Shown here: in pieces, positions 9,167 to 18,453 of the stretch
Numbering within the stretch: the stretch's first letter is position 1
Layout of the letters: each line of letters opens with the position of its first letter
Assembly: GCA_963767645.1 (NCBI GenBank)
Contig: CAVYEW010000018.1
Coordinates: 558,001-622,000, forward strand
Source of the DNA: DATFDN01 sp963767645
Lineage (GTDB): Bacteria; Pseudomonadota; Alphaproteobacteria; Acetobacterales; Acetobacteraceae
Direction of reading: 5' to 3'
Length of the DNA stretch: 64,000 bases
Notes under the pieces: generated by a model
Told to the model about the DNA's origin: nothing
The model's input: only the letters and a program-made list of their open reading frames with translations
The model's database searches: none
Program-made: the position numbers and the translations under genes

Positions 9167-10057
9167 CTACTCGGCTGCCTGGCGCGGCGCGTTGTTGGTC
9201 TCGAAGTAGCGGCTGCGCAGCCCCTTCTGGTTCTCGTAGATCGAGCCCTGCATATCGGCAGGGGGGAGGGGCAGCCGTACCGGCACCGGGGCGAGCCGAG
9301 GGGCGAGCGTGGGGGACCCGGAGACCATCAGCGCGTCGAACGCCTCGATTCCCGCGGGGAAGCCGAGCAGCGGCCACGCATCCGCGGCCCGGAACTGGAA
9401 CAGCAGCAGCCTTCGGTCCCGCGAGGAGGTGTTGGGCGCCGAGCCATGCACCGCGCGGACGTGGTGGACCGTGATCGCGCCGGCCTTGCCGGTGAGCGGA
9501 ATGGCCTTGGCGTAGTCCACCTCCCGGCAGGTCGGGTCCATGGCGCCGCAGAACTTGCCATCGACGTGATGGTCGTAGACCAGCCCGCGATGGGAGCCGG
9601 GCACGACCAGCAGCGGACCGTTCTCGTGTTCCATGTCGTCCATCATCACGCCCACGGCGGCCAGATCGTCGTTTGTGTGCGGGTAGAAGGCCCAATCCTG
9701 ATGCCATTCCACGGCCGCGCCGAAACTGGCCGACTTCATGTTCAGCTTGGCGGTGTCGAAGCGGATGTCCGGTCCCCAGAGATCTTGCAGCACCGCGACG
9801 ATCCCCGCGTGGCGCACCAGGTCGCTGAAAGCCGGATGGTGGAGGTGCGGCGCCTTGATCCGCCGCACGCGCGGCATGTCCGGCGTATGGCTGTCCTCGA
9901 GGTCATAGACGTCGTCGTGCGCGCTGATGCCGCGCGCGCGGTCCACGAACTCATCGGTGACGCGGCGCAGCCGGGCCACCTCCTCCCCGCTCAGCACATC
10001 GGGCACGACAATGGCGCCAATTTCGCTGTACTCGTCGAGCTGGGAGCGGGTGAGCAT
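9167..10057 (-). CDS. Phytanoyl-CoA dioxygenase (PhyH) family protein
   Basis: A 296-residue Fe(II)/2-oxoglutarate-dependent dioxygenase of the PhyH family. The facial triad is likely formed by His and Asp of WHQDWAFYPH and a distal His in the VHHVRAVHGSA segment; VVPGSHRG is another family hallmark. Such enzymes hydroxylate aliphatic positions in varied small molecules, so the substrate cannot be inferred. It is the first gene of a two-gene operon with the HpaI-type aldolase, an arrangement that fits hydroxylation followed by C-C cleavage, but that link is inference. Its start has GGAGGGATGCC-like purines just upstream. Confidence 0.85.
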   Translation of the reverse strand: MLTRSQLDEYSEIGAIVVPDVLSGEEVARLRRVTDEFVDRARGISAHDDVYDLEDSHTPDMPRVRRIKAPHLHHPAFSDLVRHAGIVAVLQDLWGPDIRFDTAKLNMKSASFGAAVEWHQDWAFYPHTNDDLAAVGVMMDDMEHENGPLLVVPGSHRGLVYDHHVDGKFCGAMDPTCREVDYAKAIPLTGKAGAITVHHVRAVHGSAPNTSSRDRRLLLFQFRAADAWPLLGFPAGIEAFDALMVSGSPTLAPRLAPVPVRLPLPPADMQGSIYENQKGLRSRYFETNNAPRQAAE

Positions 10058-10102
10058 GGCATCCCTCCACCGGAATTCGCCGAGAACGCTACCAGCCCGT
10101 TC

Positions 10103-13100
10103 TCACCGGCGCCACCACCCGCGCCTGCGCTCGGCCGGAGGCACGGTGGCCGCATCGACCAGGACCGGTTGGATGGCCGGTTCGGGCGGGGGTGGTTCCT
10201 CCACCGGGGCCGCAGTGGGCTCTGGCGCGGCCGGCGCGAGGTCTGAACCGTCCGCAGATGCGGTCCCGCCGACGACCGGCAGTTCCGGTGCAGCCGTATC
10301 GGCCACCGCCTCTTCCAATATCCTCGCGGGTTCCGATGCAACGCTCGCCACTGGTTCAGGGGCGGAGTCCGGTTCGATGATCCGGGGCAGGGCAGGGGAG
10401 GGTGTCGCGGTGACGGCTTCCGCTTCGGCTCGTTCCAGAGCGTCGAAAATGTCGAATGCCTGCCCGCCGAACGGGTCGGCCGGGGTGGGGCCGACATAGG
10501 GCGGCAGGTAAGGCTGCTCGGCACCTGGAGCGGCCACCTCGGGCAGGGTCTCCTCGGGGCGGCGGCGACGCGGACCGCGCCGCCCACGACGGCGATTGCC
10601 CCGAGGATCATCGCCGGCCGGAGCCTGCTCGAAATGCTCGGGCACGCCCTCGACTGGCAAGGGATCGGGGTTGGCTTCCGTGCCCGAGGCGCTCTCGGCC
10701 GCGGCAGTCTCCAGGGGCGCGGCGTCCAGGGGTGCCGCGTCCAGGGGCGCGACCTCGGCAGCGTCGGCCTCGGCGGGAACTGGCTCGCCCTCGGCTTCGT
10801 CGGTACCGTCCGCCAAGCCTGCCTCGGCCCCGGCCTCGGTGTCGGCCCCGTTCTCCAATAGCCGGCCGCCACGGCGTCTCCGGCGCCGTCGCTTGCGGCG
10901 GCGCTCGCCTTCAGCGGCGGCCTCGGCTGCGCTCGTGCCGGTCAGCTCCTCCTCCTGGACGTCGCCCGCCTGCGCCTCGGCCTCCGGCTCGACGTCCTCC
11001 GCTTCCTCGACGTCCAGGGCTTCGTCCGCGTCCTCATCGAGCCCCGGCTCGGCAGTCGCTGCGGCCGCGCCGGCTTCAGGCCGTATTGCGGCAGGGAGGT
11101 CGGAGGCGAGCTGGGCGCGCACGCGCTCGATCCTGAATTGCGGGGCGATCATGGCGTCGTCGCCGATGAAGGTCACGTGCATGGCGTAGCGCCGCTCGAT
11201 CTCCGCCAGCCGCTCGCGCTTATGGTTGAGGATGTACATGGCCACCGGCAAGGCGACGTGGACTACCACTTCGGCGGCACGGCGCTTCGCGGCCTCCTCC
11301 TCGATCCCGCGCAGGACGTGGATCGCGGCGCTCTCCGTGCTGCGCACGTGACCGGTGCCGGCGCAATGCGGGCACAGCACGAGGCTGGTTTCGGCGAGGC
11401 TGGAGCGCAGCCTCTGGCGGCTCATCTCCAGCAGGCCGAAATGGCTGATCTGGCCGATCTGGATGCGCGCCCGGTCCGCCTTCAGCGCGTCCTTCAGCCG
11501 GCGCTCTACCTGCGCGTTATGCTTCTTCAGCTCCATGTCGATGAAATCGATGACGATCAGGCCGGCGAGGTCGCGCAGGCGGAGCTGGCGGGCGACTTCC
11601 TCCGCGGCCTCCAGGTTGGTGCGCAGCGCGGTCTCCTCGATGCCGCGCTCGCGCGTGGAGCGTCCGGAGTTGACGTCGATCGCGACCAGCGCCTCGGTCT
11701 GATTGATGACCAGGTAGCCGCCCGACCGGAGCTGCACGATCGGCGTCAGCATCGCGTCGAGCTGGGCGTCCACCTGGTAGCGGGCGAACAGCGGCTGCGG
11801 CTCCTGCCAGAGCTGCACCTTCTTGGCGTGGCTCGGCATCAGCATCCGCATGAAGTCGCGCGCGGCCCGCCAGCCTTCCTCGCCGTCGACGATCAGGTCA
11901 TCGACATCGCGGGAGTAGACATCGCGGATCGATCGCTTGATGAGGCTCGCCTCCTCGTAGATCAGGGCGGGCGCGATCGAGCGGAGCGTGTGCTCGCGGA
12001 TATCGTCCCATAGCCGCAGCAGGTATTCGCAATCGCGCTTGATCTCCGGCTTCGGGCGGTTGGCCCCGGCGGTGCGGACGATCAGGCCCATGCCGGGCGG
12101 CAGATCGAGTTCTGCCGTCACCTCCTTGAGCCGGCGGCGATCGGCTGGCGAGGTGATCTTGCGCGAGATGCCGCCGCCGCGCGGAGAGTTCGGCATCAGC
12201 ACGCAATACCGCCCGGCGAGCGACAGATAGGTGGTCAGCGCCGCGCCCTTGGTGCCGCGCTCCTCCTTGACCACCTGCACGAGCAGAATCTGCCGCCGCT
12301 TGATGACCTCCTGGATCTTGTAGTTGCGGCTGAACCGCGGCGGTATCCGGCGCTCCCGCGATTCCTCGACGCCGTCGTTGTCGCCGCCCACCATCTCCGG
12401 CGGGGGCGCCTCGGCGATTGTCTCGCTTTCCGCCTCCTCGGCTGGGACTACGGCGTCCACAGGAGGCGTGAACCCGGCCGGCTCGGCGGGTTCAGGCTGC
12501 TCGATTTCGGACGGTTCGGCAGCCGCGTGCAAACCGGGTTCGGCGTTCGGCGCCGCATTGGGCTCGTCGGTGCCGCGCAGCACGTCCATGACGATCGCTG
12601 CGGGCTGGGCGGCGAACGGCGGCGCCTCATCGGCACTGGTGCCGATCTCGTCGCTCCCCGATGGCTCGGCGCGACCGGCGGAGGCCAGATCGGGTTCTTC
12701 CAAAGGCGCCGGGTCGTCCAGGGGCGGGTCCGTCGCAACGGAGTTGTCCTCACCGGGGAAGGAGGCTTGGAGGGAGGAGACTTCGAGGGAAGCCCCGTCC
12801 AGGGGTGGCGCTTCGGTCGTCGGCGGGTCAAAAGCTGGAGCAGCGGAATGGTCCCCGGCGGCCCGATCTTCCTCCTCCTGCTCGTGGCGCGCTTCCTCCG
12901 CCTGCATCTCCAGCAGGCGCTGCCGGTCGGCGACTGGGATCTGGTAGTAGTCGGGATGGATCTCGCCGAAGGCTAGGAAGCCGTGGCGATTGCCCCCGTA
13001 CTCGACGAACGCGGCCTGCAGGCTCGGCTCGACGCGGACCACCTTTGCAAGATAGATATTGCCCTTGAGCTGTCGCCGGGTCGATGTCTCGACGTCAAAA

Positions 13101-13180
13101 TCTTCGAGGCGATTACCGTCCAGCACCACGACGCGGGTTTCTTCCGCGTGCGTGGCGTCGATCAACATACGCTTGGTCAT
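10103..13180 (-). CDS. rne: Ribonuclease E
   Basis: A 1025-residue RNase E/G family endonuclease, the scaffold of the RNA degradosome and main mRNA-decay and rRNA-processing enzyme. The S1 RNA-binding domain begins at about residue 37 (LKGNIYLAKVVRVEPSLQAAFVEYG) and is interrupted by a roughly 180-residue acidic, Pro-rich insert before it resumes at KIQEVIKRRQILLVQV; this split S1 is typical of alphaproteobacteria. Catalytic aspartates are in VAIDVNSGRST and IVIDFIDM. The zinc-link motif is CPHCAGTG. The C-terminal region is an Arg-rich then acidic, low-complexity tail (RRRKRRRRRRRGG) suited to RNA and protein binding. A 467-bp gap separates it from the divergent amidase gene. Confidence 0.96.
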   Translation of the reverse strand: MTKRMLIDATHAEETRVVVLDGNRLEDFDVETSTRRQLKGNIYLAKVVRVEPSLQAAFVEYGGNRHGFLAFGEIHPDYYQIPVADRQRLLEMQAEEARHEQEEEDRAAGDHSAAPAFDPPTTEAPPLDGASLEVSSLQASFPGEDNSVATDPPLDDPAPLEEPDLASAGRAEPSGSDEIGTSADEAPPFAAQPAAIVMDVLRGTDEPNAAPNAEPGLHAAAEPSEIEQPEPAEPAGFTPPVDAVVPAEEAESETIAEAPPPEMVGGDNDGVEESRERRIPPRFSRNYKIQEVIKRRQILLVQVVKEERGTKGAALTTYLSLAGRYCVLMPNSPRGGGISRKITSPADRRRLKEVTAELDLPPGMGLIVRTAGANRPKPEIKRDCEYLLRLWDDIREHTLRSIAPALIYEEASLIKRSIRDVYSRDVDDLIVDGEEGWRAARDFMRMLMPSHAKKVQLWQEPQPLFARYQVDAQLDAMLTPIVQLRSGGYLVINQTEALVAIDVNSGRSTRERGIEETALRTNLEAAEEVARQLRLRDLAGLIVIDFIDMELKKHNAQVERRLKDALKADRARIQIGQISHFGLLEMSRQRLRSSLAETSLVLCPHCAGTGHVRSTESAAIHVLRGIEEEAAKRRAAEVVVHVALPVAMYILNHKRERLAEIERRYAMHVTFIGDDAMIAPQFRIERVRAQLASDLPAAIRPEAGAAAATAEPGLDEDADEALDVEEAEDVEPEAEAQAGDVQEEELTGTSAAEAAAEGERRRKRRRRRRRGGRLLENGADTEAGAEAGLADGTDEAEGEPVPAEADAAEVAPLDAAPLDAAPLETAAAESASGTEANPDPLPVEGVPEHFEQAPAGDDPRGNRRRGRRGPRRRRPEETLPEVAAPGAEQPYLPPYVGPTPADPFGGQAFDIFDALERAEAEAVTATPSPALPRIIEPDSAPEPVASVASEPARILEEAVADTAAPELPVVGGTASADGSDLAPAAPEPTAAPVEEPPPPEPAIQPVLVDAATVPPAERRRGWWRR

Positions 13181-13647
13181 GGATTGAGAGACTCCGGTGC
13201 GCCGCTAGGCCGCACGGCGCCGTCCGGATCGAGGTGCGGGCCGGCGAGCGGCTGGATAAGTGTGTCTGGAGAGGAAGGCCCGTCGTGGCGGGATAGGCGT
13301 GCGCGGCGGCGGTCATCCGTCCTCGGCATCGGTACGGCGGGGCCCTGGGACCCGGCGCCATGAAGTTCAGTCTGCCGGCCCGGCCTGAAGGCAGGCGGCT
13401 TGGCAGGCCCGGATCGGCGCGGCGCAAATAGCGGCACGGGCCGACAGCGGCCTGAGGCCTGGACCAGCTTCGACGGTTAACGCCGCGCAGGTCAACAGGT
13501 CGCGCCACCGCCCGGCGCATCACCAGACCCGTACAACATGGGGCAAACCGCCATTGCCTGCAAGGTCGAACCGGAGGCGGGCCGAAGTCCGGCTGCTTCA
13601 TCAAGGCGGAAGATGCATTGCCGGAAGCGATATGGTAAGGACGGGGC
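13181..13647. other. Divergent intergenic region between rne and amidase gene
   Basis: This 467-bp region has no convincing gene. It must hold the promoters of rne (leftward) and the amidase gene (rightward). In enterobacteria rne has a long autoregulatory leader, and the space would allow one here, but I see no specific conserved element. Confidence 0.4.
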
Positions 13648-14520
13648 ATGAGCGATTGTCCGATCACGCGCCGAATGCTGCTCAGTCGCGCCGGCTCGGG
13701 CCTGACTGTCGTCGGCACCTTCCTGCTGCCGTCCCGCTTCGCGGAGGCCGCACGCGCCAGTCCGCGGGCAAGCCTTTCCCCAGGCCCGTCCGGACGCGCT
13801 GCCCGCCCCCCCGCGCCGCTGGTCATGCTCGACCCGGGACACGGGGGCAAAGACCCGGGCGCGATCGGCGTGTCCGGCACCTACGAGAAGCAGGTCGCCC
13901 TGGCCACCGCCTTTGAATTGCGCCGTCTGCTCGAAGCGGGCGGGCGGTATCGGGTGGCGATGACCCGGACAGCGGATCAGTTCGTGCCGTTGGAGGACCG
14001 GGTGGGGCACGCGCAGGAGCACGGGGCTGACCTGTTCGTCTCCATGCACGCCGATGCTCTGACCGACCACGGCGTGCGCGGGGCGAGCGTGTACACCCTG
14101 GCGCCGAACGCCTCGGATGCGCAGACAGCGCAACTCGCGCAGCGGGAGAACAGCGCCGACCGCTTCGCCGGGCCGGCATTCCGCGTCCCGCCCGACGTGG
14201 CCCGCATCCTGGCGAGCCTGGTGCAGCGGGAAACGCGCGTCGGCTCGGCGCGGCTTGCGCGCAGCCTGGTCGGGAACCTGGATCGGTCGCTGCCGATGCT
14301 GCCCAATCCGGAGCGGCACGCCGGGTTCGTCGTGCTGAAGGCCGCGGACATCCCGAGCGTGCTGGTGGAGATGGGGTTCATGTCCAATCCTCTCGATGAG
14401 GCGCAGTTGCGCCGTCCGAGCCATCGCGCAACCGTGGCGGTGGCGATGCGCGACGCGGTCGAGGCCTATTTCGCAGCCACCTCCCGCATCGCGCTTCGCG
14501 CCGGCGGAAAAACCGGGTAG
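13648..14520 (+). CDS. N-acetylmuramoyl-L-alanine amidase (AmiC type)
   Basis: A 290-residue periplasmic Amidase_3 enzyme that cleaves the amide bond between N-acetylmuramic acid and the peptide stem during cell separation. Zinc-site elements are visible: LDPGHGGKDPGAIG (His), then a Glu-containing segment TYEKQVALA, LFVSMHADAL (His), and the catalytic-type Glu in VLVEMGFMSN. The N-terminus CPITRRMLLSRAG followed by a hydrophobic stretch looks like a Tat signal, as in E. coli AmiA and AmiC. No AMIN domain precedes the catalytic part. Its position divergent to rne is common in alphaproteobacteria. Confidence 0.92.
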   Translation: MSDCPITRRMLLSRAGSGLTVVGTFLLPSRFAEAARASPRASLSPGPSGRAARPPAPLVMLDPGHGGKDPGAIGVSGTYEKQVALATAFELRRLLEAGGRYRVAMTRTADQFVPLEDRVGHAQEHGADLFVSMHADALTDHGVRGASVYTLAPNASDAQTAQLAQRENSADRFAGPAFRVPPDVARILASLVQRETRVGSARLARSLVGNLDRSLPMLPNPERHAGFVVLKAADIPSVLVEMGFMSNPLDEAQLRRPSHRATVAVAMRDAVEAYFAATSRIALRAGGKTG

Positions 14521-14530
14521 ACGACCGTCC

Positions 14531-14746
14531 ATGCGTAATCCGTGGATGAAGAAGAACCCTGCCTTGAGCTTGTTCCTGAGCGGGGCCAATGCCTGGGCCG
14601 GAACGGCGCGCGGGCTATGGATGAAGGAGGCACGGCGCCAGCAGGCGGATGCTGCCAGCGCAGGCCTGAAGCACATGGCGGATTTCTGGAGCGCCGCCCT
14701 GACCCCGCCATCGCCCGGCCGCAAGAAGGCCAAGCGCCGGCGCTAG
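14531..14746 (+). CDS. Small hypothetical protein, basic C-terminus
   Basis: A 71-residue protein starting MRNPWMKKNPALSLFLSGAN and ending in a Lys/Arg tail (KKAKRRR). It starts ten bases after the amidase stop and is probably co-transcribed. The N-terminal segment resembles short uncharacterised proteins I associate with related alphaproteobacteria, but I cannot name a family with certainty. There is no clear signal peptide or membrane span, and the function is unknown. Confidence 0.6.
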   Translation: MRNPWMKKNPALSLFLSGANAWAGTARGLWMKEARRQQADAASAGLKHMADFWSAALTPPSPGRKKAKRRR

Positions 14747-14844
14747 CCGGCTCCGCAAGGCGCTGGGCGAGGCTGGAGTGAGCGGGCCTGGCCTTCGCGG
14801 TGGGCTCGCGCCGGGAAACGAAGCCGCAACGAGAAACCCGGTTG

Positions 14845-14867
14845 CTCTCCCGCCGGCGGCGGGAGAG
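14845..14867. terminator. Perfect 10-bp stem hairpin between convergent genes
   Basis: CTCTCCCGCC (14845-14854) pairs perfectly with GGCGGGAGAG (14858-14867) around a GGC loop. It lies between the small protein gene and the convergent phosphoesterase remnant. No T-run follows on the plus strand, so it could be a bidirectional terminator or an mRNA-stabilising hairpin. Confidence 0.55.
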
Positions 14868-15385
14868 GCAGATCCGTGACCGGCGCGGCGAGCCCGATTG
14901 CAGCCGGCGTGAACGGGTCCTCGCCCTCTACCGGAACACGTCCATCAGATCGCCGATCGCCGGCCCGTTCGTGGGCACGTAGGGATCGTCTGCGCTCGCG
15001 ACTGGGTTGGGCAGGTTGTCGCGGCTGCGGCCGGTGATCGGCGGCAGCGACCAGTTCTTCTCGATGAACTTCAGGATCGAGGCGTGGTCGTAGTAGCTAT
15101 GCACGACCCGGCCACCCTGCGCCCAAGGCGAGACCACGATCAGGGGAATGCGGGTGCCATCGCCGAAGAAGTCGAGCGGCTGGATATAGCCTGAGTCGTA
15201 GTAGCCGCCGCCCTCATCGACGGTGATGAAGACCGCCGTGCTTGCCCAGAGATCGGGGTGGGCTTGCAGGCTGGTCAGGATCTTCTTCGTGAATGCCTCG
15301 AAAATATCGAACTTGGACGAGGCCGGGTGGCCATCGTTATAACTCCCGGGCTTCACGAAGGATACCGCCGGCAGATACCCTCGCT

Positions 15386-15389
15386 CTAG
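15386..15389. repeat. Target-site duplication CTAG, left copy
   Basis: CTAG directly abuts the left end of the IS element and is repeated at 16822-16825. Deleting one copy with the element restores the phosphoesterase reading frame. Confidence 0.9.
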
Positions 15390-16821
15390 CACTACCTGGG
15401 CATTTTCTTCGGAGCACGGCGTTGCTTTAATGGCGGTGTACTGATCTGGCTGGCTCGGGGGTAGCATGGTGGGCATCGGCGGCGGGACTGTGTGCGATCT
15501 GGATGCGTGGCTCGCGCCCTTCCTTGACGTGCTCGGGCGCAAAACGCGGCGGACCTGGACGCCGCTTTACCTGCGGGGTCTGCTTGGCCCTGGCGAGCGC
15601 AAGAGCCTGCAGCCGATGGCAGCCCGGCTTGGCCTCTCAGGGCATGACCAGTTGCAGCACTTCATCGCCAGCCCAGCCTGGGATGATGCGCCGCTGTGGC
15701 GGGTGCTGGCAGGCGAGGCGGATCGGCTGGTGGGCGGTGCTGGGGCGGTGCTGGTGATTGACGACACGGCATTACCGAAGCAGGGCGCACGCTCGGTTGG
15801 CGTAGCGCGGCAATACTGCGGTCAACTAGGCAAGAAGGCCAACTGCCAAGCCCTGGTTTCGCTGACGCTGGCGCGCGATGAGGTGCCGATTCCTGTGGCG
15901 CTGCGCCTGTTCTTGCCCGACGAGTGGCCGGGCGATCCTGAGCGCTGTACTCGTGCGGGCGTGCCTGAAGCGGAGATCGTACAACGCAGCAAAGGCGAGA
16001 TCGCGCTGGCCGAGATCGACCGGGTACAGGCGGCGGGTGTGCGCTTCGACATCGTGCTGGCGGATGCGGGCTATGGCGCGAGCGCTGAATTCCGCCACGC
16101 GCTGGAGGAGCGACAGCTGCGGTGGGCGGTGGGCATCCCGCGCAACCAAAAAGTCTATGGTCTGGCCGTGCAGCTCGTGACGCCTAAGGGGCGCAAGCGG
16201 CGCCCCGTGCCGGATGAGGAGGCGCGTGCGGCCGAGGACGTTCTCGCGGAGCTGTCATGGCGGCGTATCACTTGGCGGCGCGGCACCAAAGGCGCACTCG
16301 CCGCCCGCTTTGCCGTGACCCGAGTCCGGGTGGGCGATGGTCCGACCTTTGCCAACAATCGCCACCTGCCGGGCGAAGAGGCTTGGCTGGTTGGCGAGTG
16401 GCGCAACAGCGGCGAGCGCAAATACTATCTCAGCAATTTGCCGCCTGCCACATCCGGGCGAAGCATTGCCGCCGCCATCAAGGCGCGCTGGGTATGTGAG
16501 CAGGCACACCAACAACTTAAACAGGAACTCGGCCTCAGCCACTTCGAAGGACGCTCGTGGACGGGATTGCACCGACACGCGCTGATGAGCTGCATCGCCT
16601 TTGCCTATCTGCAGCATCTCCGCCTTGCCAGGCATCGCCGCCAGGCAAGGGCGGGGAAAAATGCAGCCCCGCGTTCCGGGACCGCCACCATCGCCAAGCC
16701 TGCCAGCCGTGCGCCGCGCCATCATTACGCGGCTGTTCGCGCCCCTCGCCGCACCAGTCCGATGTCCATACTGCAAGGGCCGGTTCCGACCGCCACCCAA
16801 TTCTAAACTGCCCAGGTAGTG
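15390..16821 (+). mobile_element. Complete IS701-family insertion sequence
   Basis: The 1432-bp element has perfect 13-bp terminal inverted repeats, CACTACCTGGGCA at 15390-15402 and its complement at 16809-16821. It is flanked by a direct CTAG duplication (15386-15389 and 16822-16825). A 4-bp YTAR-type target is characteristic of IS701, and a single DDE transposase fills the element. It is inserted in a phosphoesterase gene, on the opposite strand to that gene. Everything needed for transposition appears intact. Confidence 0.95.
15466..16806 (+). CDS. IS701-family DDE transposase
   Basis: A 446-residue transposase that cuts and joins the ends of its own element. The likely catalytic acids are the Asp in LVIDDTALPKQG, the Asp in VLADAGYGAS and the Glu in CEQAHQQLKQELGL; QLGKKANCQALVSL is another segment typical of the IS701 group. 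The frame is full length and its stop lies 15 bases from the right end of the element, so it looks functional. Start choice follows the first ATG, preceded by GGGGGTAGC. Confidence 0.92.
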   Translation: MVGIGGGTVCDLDAWLAPFLDVLGRKTRRTWTPLYLRGLLGPGERKSLQPMAARLGLSGHDQLQHFIASPAWDDAPLWRVLAGEADRLVGGAGAVLVIDDTALPKQGARSVGVARQYCGQLGKKANCQALVSLTLARDEVPIPVALRLFLPDEWPGDPERCTRAGVPEAEIVQRSKGEIALAEIDRVQAAGVRFDIVLADAGYGASAEFRHALEERQLRWAVGIPRNQKVYGLAVQLVTPKGRKRRPVPDEEARAAEDVLAELSWRRITWRRGTKGALAARFAVTRVRVGDGPTFANNRHLPGEEAWLVGEWRNSGERKYYLSNLPPATSGRSIAAAIKARWVCEQAHQQLKQELGLSHFEGRSWTGLHRHALMSCIAFAYLQHLRLARHRRQARAGKNAAPRSGTATIAKPASRAPRHHYAAVRAPRRTSPMSILQGPVPTATQF

Positions 16822-16825
16822 CTAG
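16822..16825. repeat. Target-site duplication CTAG, right copy
   Basis: Second copy of the CTAG target duplication, directly next to the right inverted repeat of the IS element. Confidence 0.9.
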
Positions 16826-18453
16826 ATCTTCGTAGAGATCCTGCGTGTCTTTCAGATGCCTCTCGCGCAGCTCCGGATTTGTCATAATCGCGCTTTCGTA
16901 CTGGAACGGATTGCAGATATTGCAGTAAACATCGGCGCTGTCGTTCGGGTTTTGGACATACTGGTTCCAGCCTTCGCCGAAATACGCCCAGGAAACCTTG
17001 TGCTCCAGCAGCACGTCGGCAATCGTTCGCACCGGCGAAGGCGGGATTACATAGGTATGGATCGTATCGACCTCGCCGTTGCCGAAATACCCCGGATCGT
17101 AGTTGTTCAGCAGATAGTAGTGGCCCGGGTCGCAATTCGCGTTGGGGCGCGTGGGCAGCGATTGCAGATAGCTCAGGATGGGACCGACCCCCGGCTGGTT
17201 CGGATCGGAGCATTCGCTGTACGAACCCCCGGAGTAGCCGTCCTGCGTGTAGTAGTTGTTGGTGCTAGGCTGCGGGTTCGGATTCTCGATCTGATTGGCA
17301 AGCGGCGTCGCGGGATTTCCCTTGCCGTCGCTGTACCAGATCGCATCCGCGGTCCCGATCGCGATGCTGTTGGCTCCGGTGCCTCCCATAATGGGCTGAT
17401 GGTAGTTGTCAGCAAGCGTGTACTGGTCGGCGAGAGACTTGAAATACGGCATGTCGCCCTGGAGCACGTTATAGAACCCCATCGAAAGTGCACCTTCATG
17501 GGTGCTTTCGTCGTTGAAACCTGCTGGTTGCGGCTGGCCATTGCTGCCGGTGCCGATAGTGACCTCAACCCAGGGGAACAGGTCCTTCAGGCAGCCGCTC
17601 GGATTGGCCGCGTTCGCCTGCTGGACGCTGCAATCCGTCTGCTGCCACATTTGGTAGAACCGATGCACCGGACTACCGGTATAGTCGTCATAGCCGAGAG
17701 TCGGCCCGGTCAACTGATAGGGGCCATTCGGCAGGCTAGTGGCGTTGGCGATGCGGATGTCGATGCTGTCCTTGGGGAGGCCGGAGGCCCCGGTCGTCAG
17801 CAGGTTATAGTCCTGGCCTAACAGCCCGTGATCGGCCGCTATCGCCGCCGCGAGCGTCGCGAAGGGCGGCGGGCTGGTGTCGCTCGCCGTCTGCGGCGTG
17901 CTGTTGGTGTTCGGCGGTGGCAGGGTCGTGTACGGCCCAGTGATGGTCGGGCTCTGGCTGTACGTGGTGGTATCCTGGGCCTGGTTCTGCGCCGCCGTCG
18001 CGAAATTCGGTCCGGGCGAGCCATCTGCGTTGACGATGCCTTTGGACAGCAGATTGGAAATCGTCTGCCCGGCACGCGGCTGATACGTGCCAAACACATG
18101 ATCGAAGCTGCGATTCTCGCCGACAATGACGATCACGTGCTTGATCGGCGTCAGCGTCGCCGCATCCGGCTGACCGGTTTGTTGCTGATCCGGCGCCGAC
18201 TGCGCAATCGCGGCCGACACGACGCTGTTTGCGCAGAGTGCCGAGAGCGACGCACAGGCAAGAAGCCACGTTCTCGTGGTTGTCCACTCCATAGCTTTTT
18301 CCTCCCCCAATGATGCGCTTGTTGTCGCATACATGGATGATAGCGCGGTTGCGGGAGTATGTCACAGGCGTGAAGCTGCAAGACCCGAACGAACTCCAGC
18401 GGGACCGCGGCAACGTGGACCTGCGTGCCAGCGACCTGGTACAGTCAAGCGCC

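Larger units (their letters stand above)
14928..18292 (-). pseudogene. Secreted phosphoesterase (AcpA/phospholipase C family), split by an insertion sequence
   Basis: The 5' part (16822-18292) encodes a Sec signal peptide and the family start HVIVIVGENRSFDHVFG. The 3' part (14928-15389) encodes GYLPAVSFVKPGSYNDGHP, TVDEGGGYYDSG and the C-terminus. Removing the IS element and one CTAG copy rejoins the frame exactly (DLYEDL then ERGYLPAV), giving a 642-residue protein. Intact relatives are periplasmic or secreted acid phosphatases or phospholipases C acting on phosphomonoesters or phospholipids. The start at 18292 has GGGGGAGG upstream. As it stands the gene should make only a truncated product with an altered C-terminus derived from the IS. 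Loss appears recent because no other damage is visible. Confidence 0.9.

Noticed and set aside
9150..9707. A long N-terminal extension of the HpaI-type aldolase
   Set aside because: The extension is a shadow of the PhyH-like gene; a GGAGGA-preceded ATG at 9149 begins the aligned protein.
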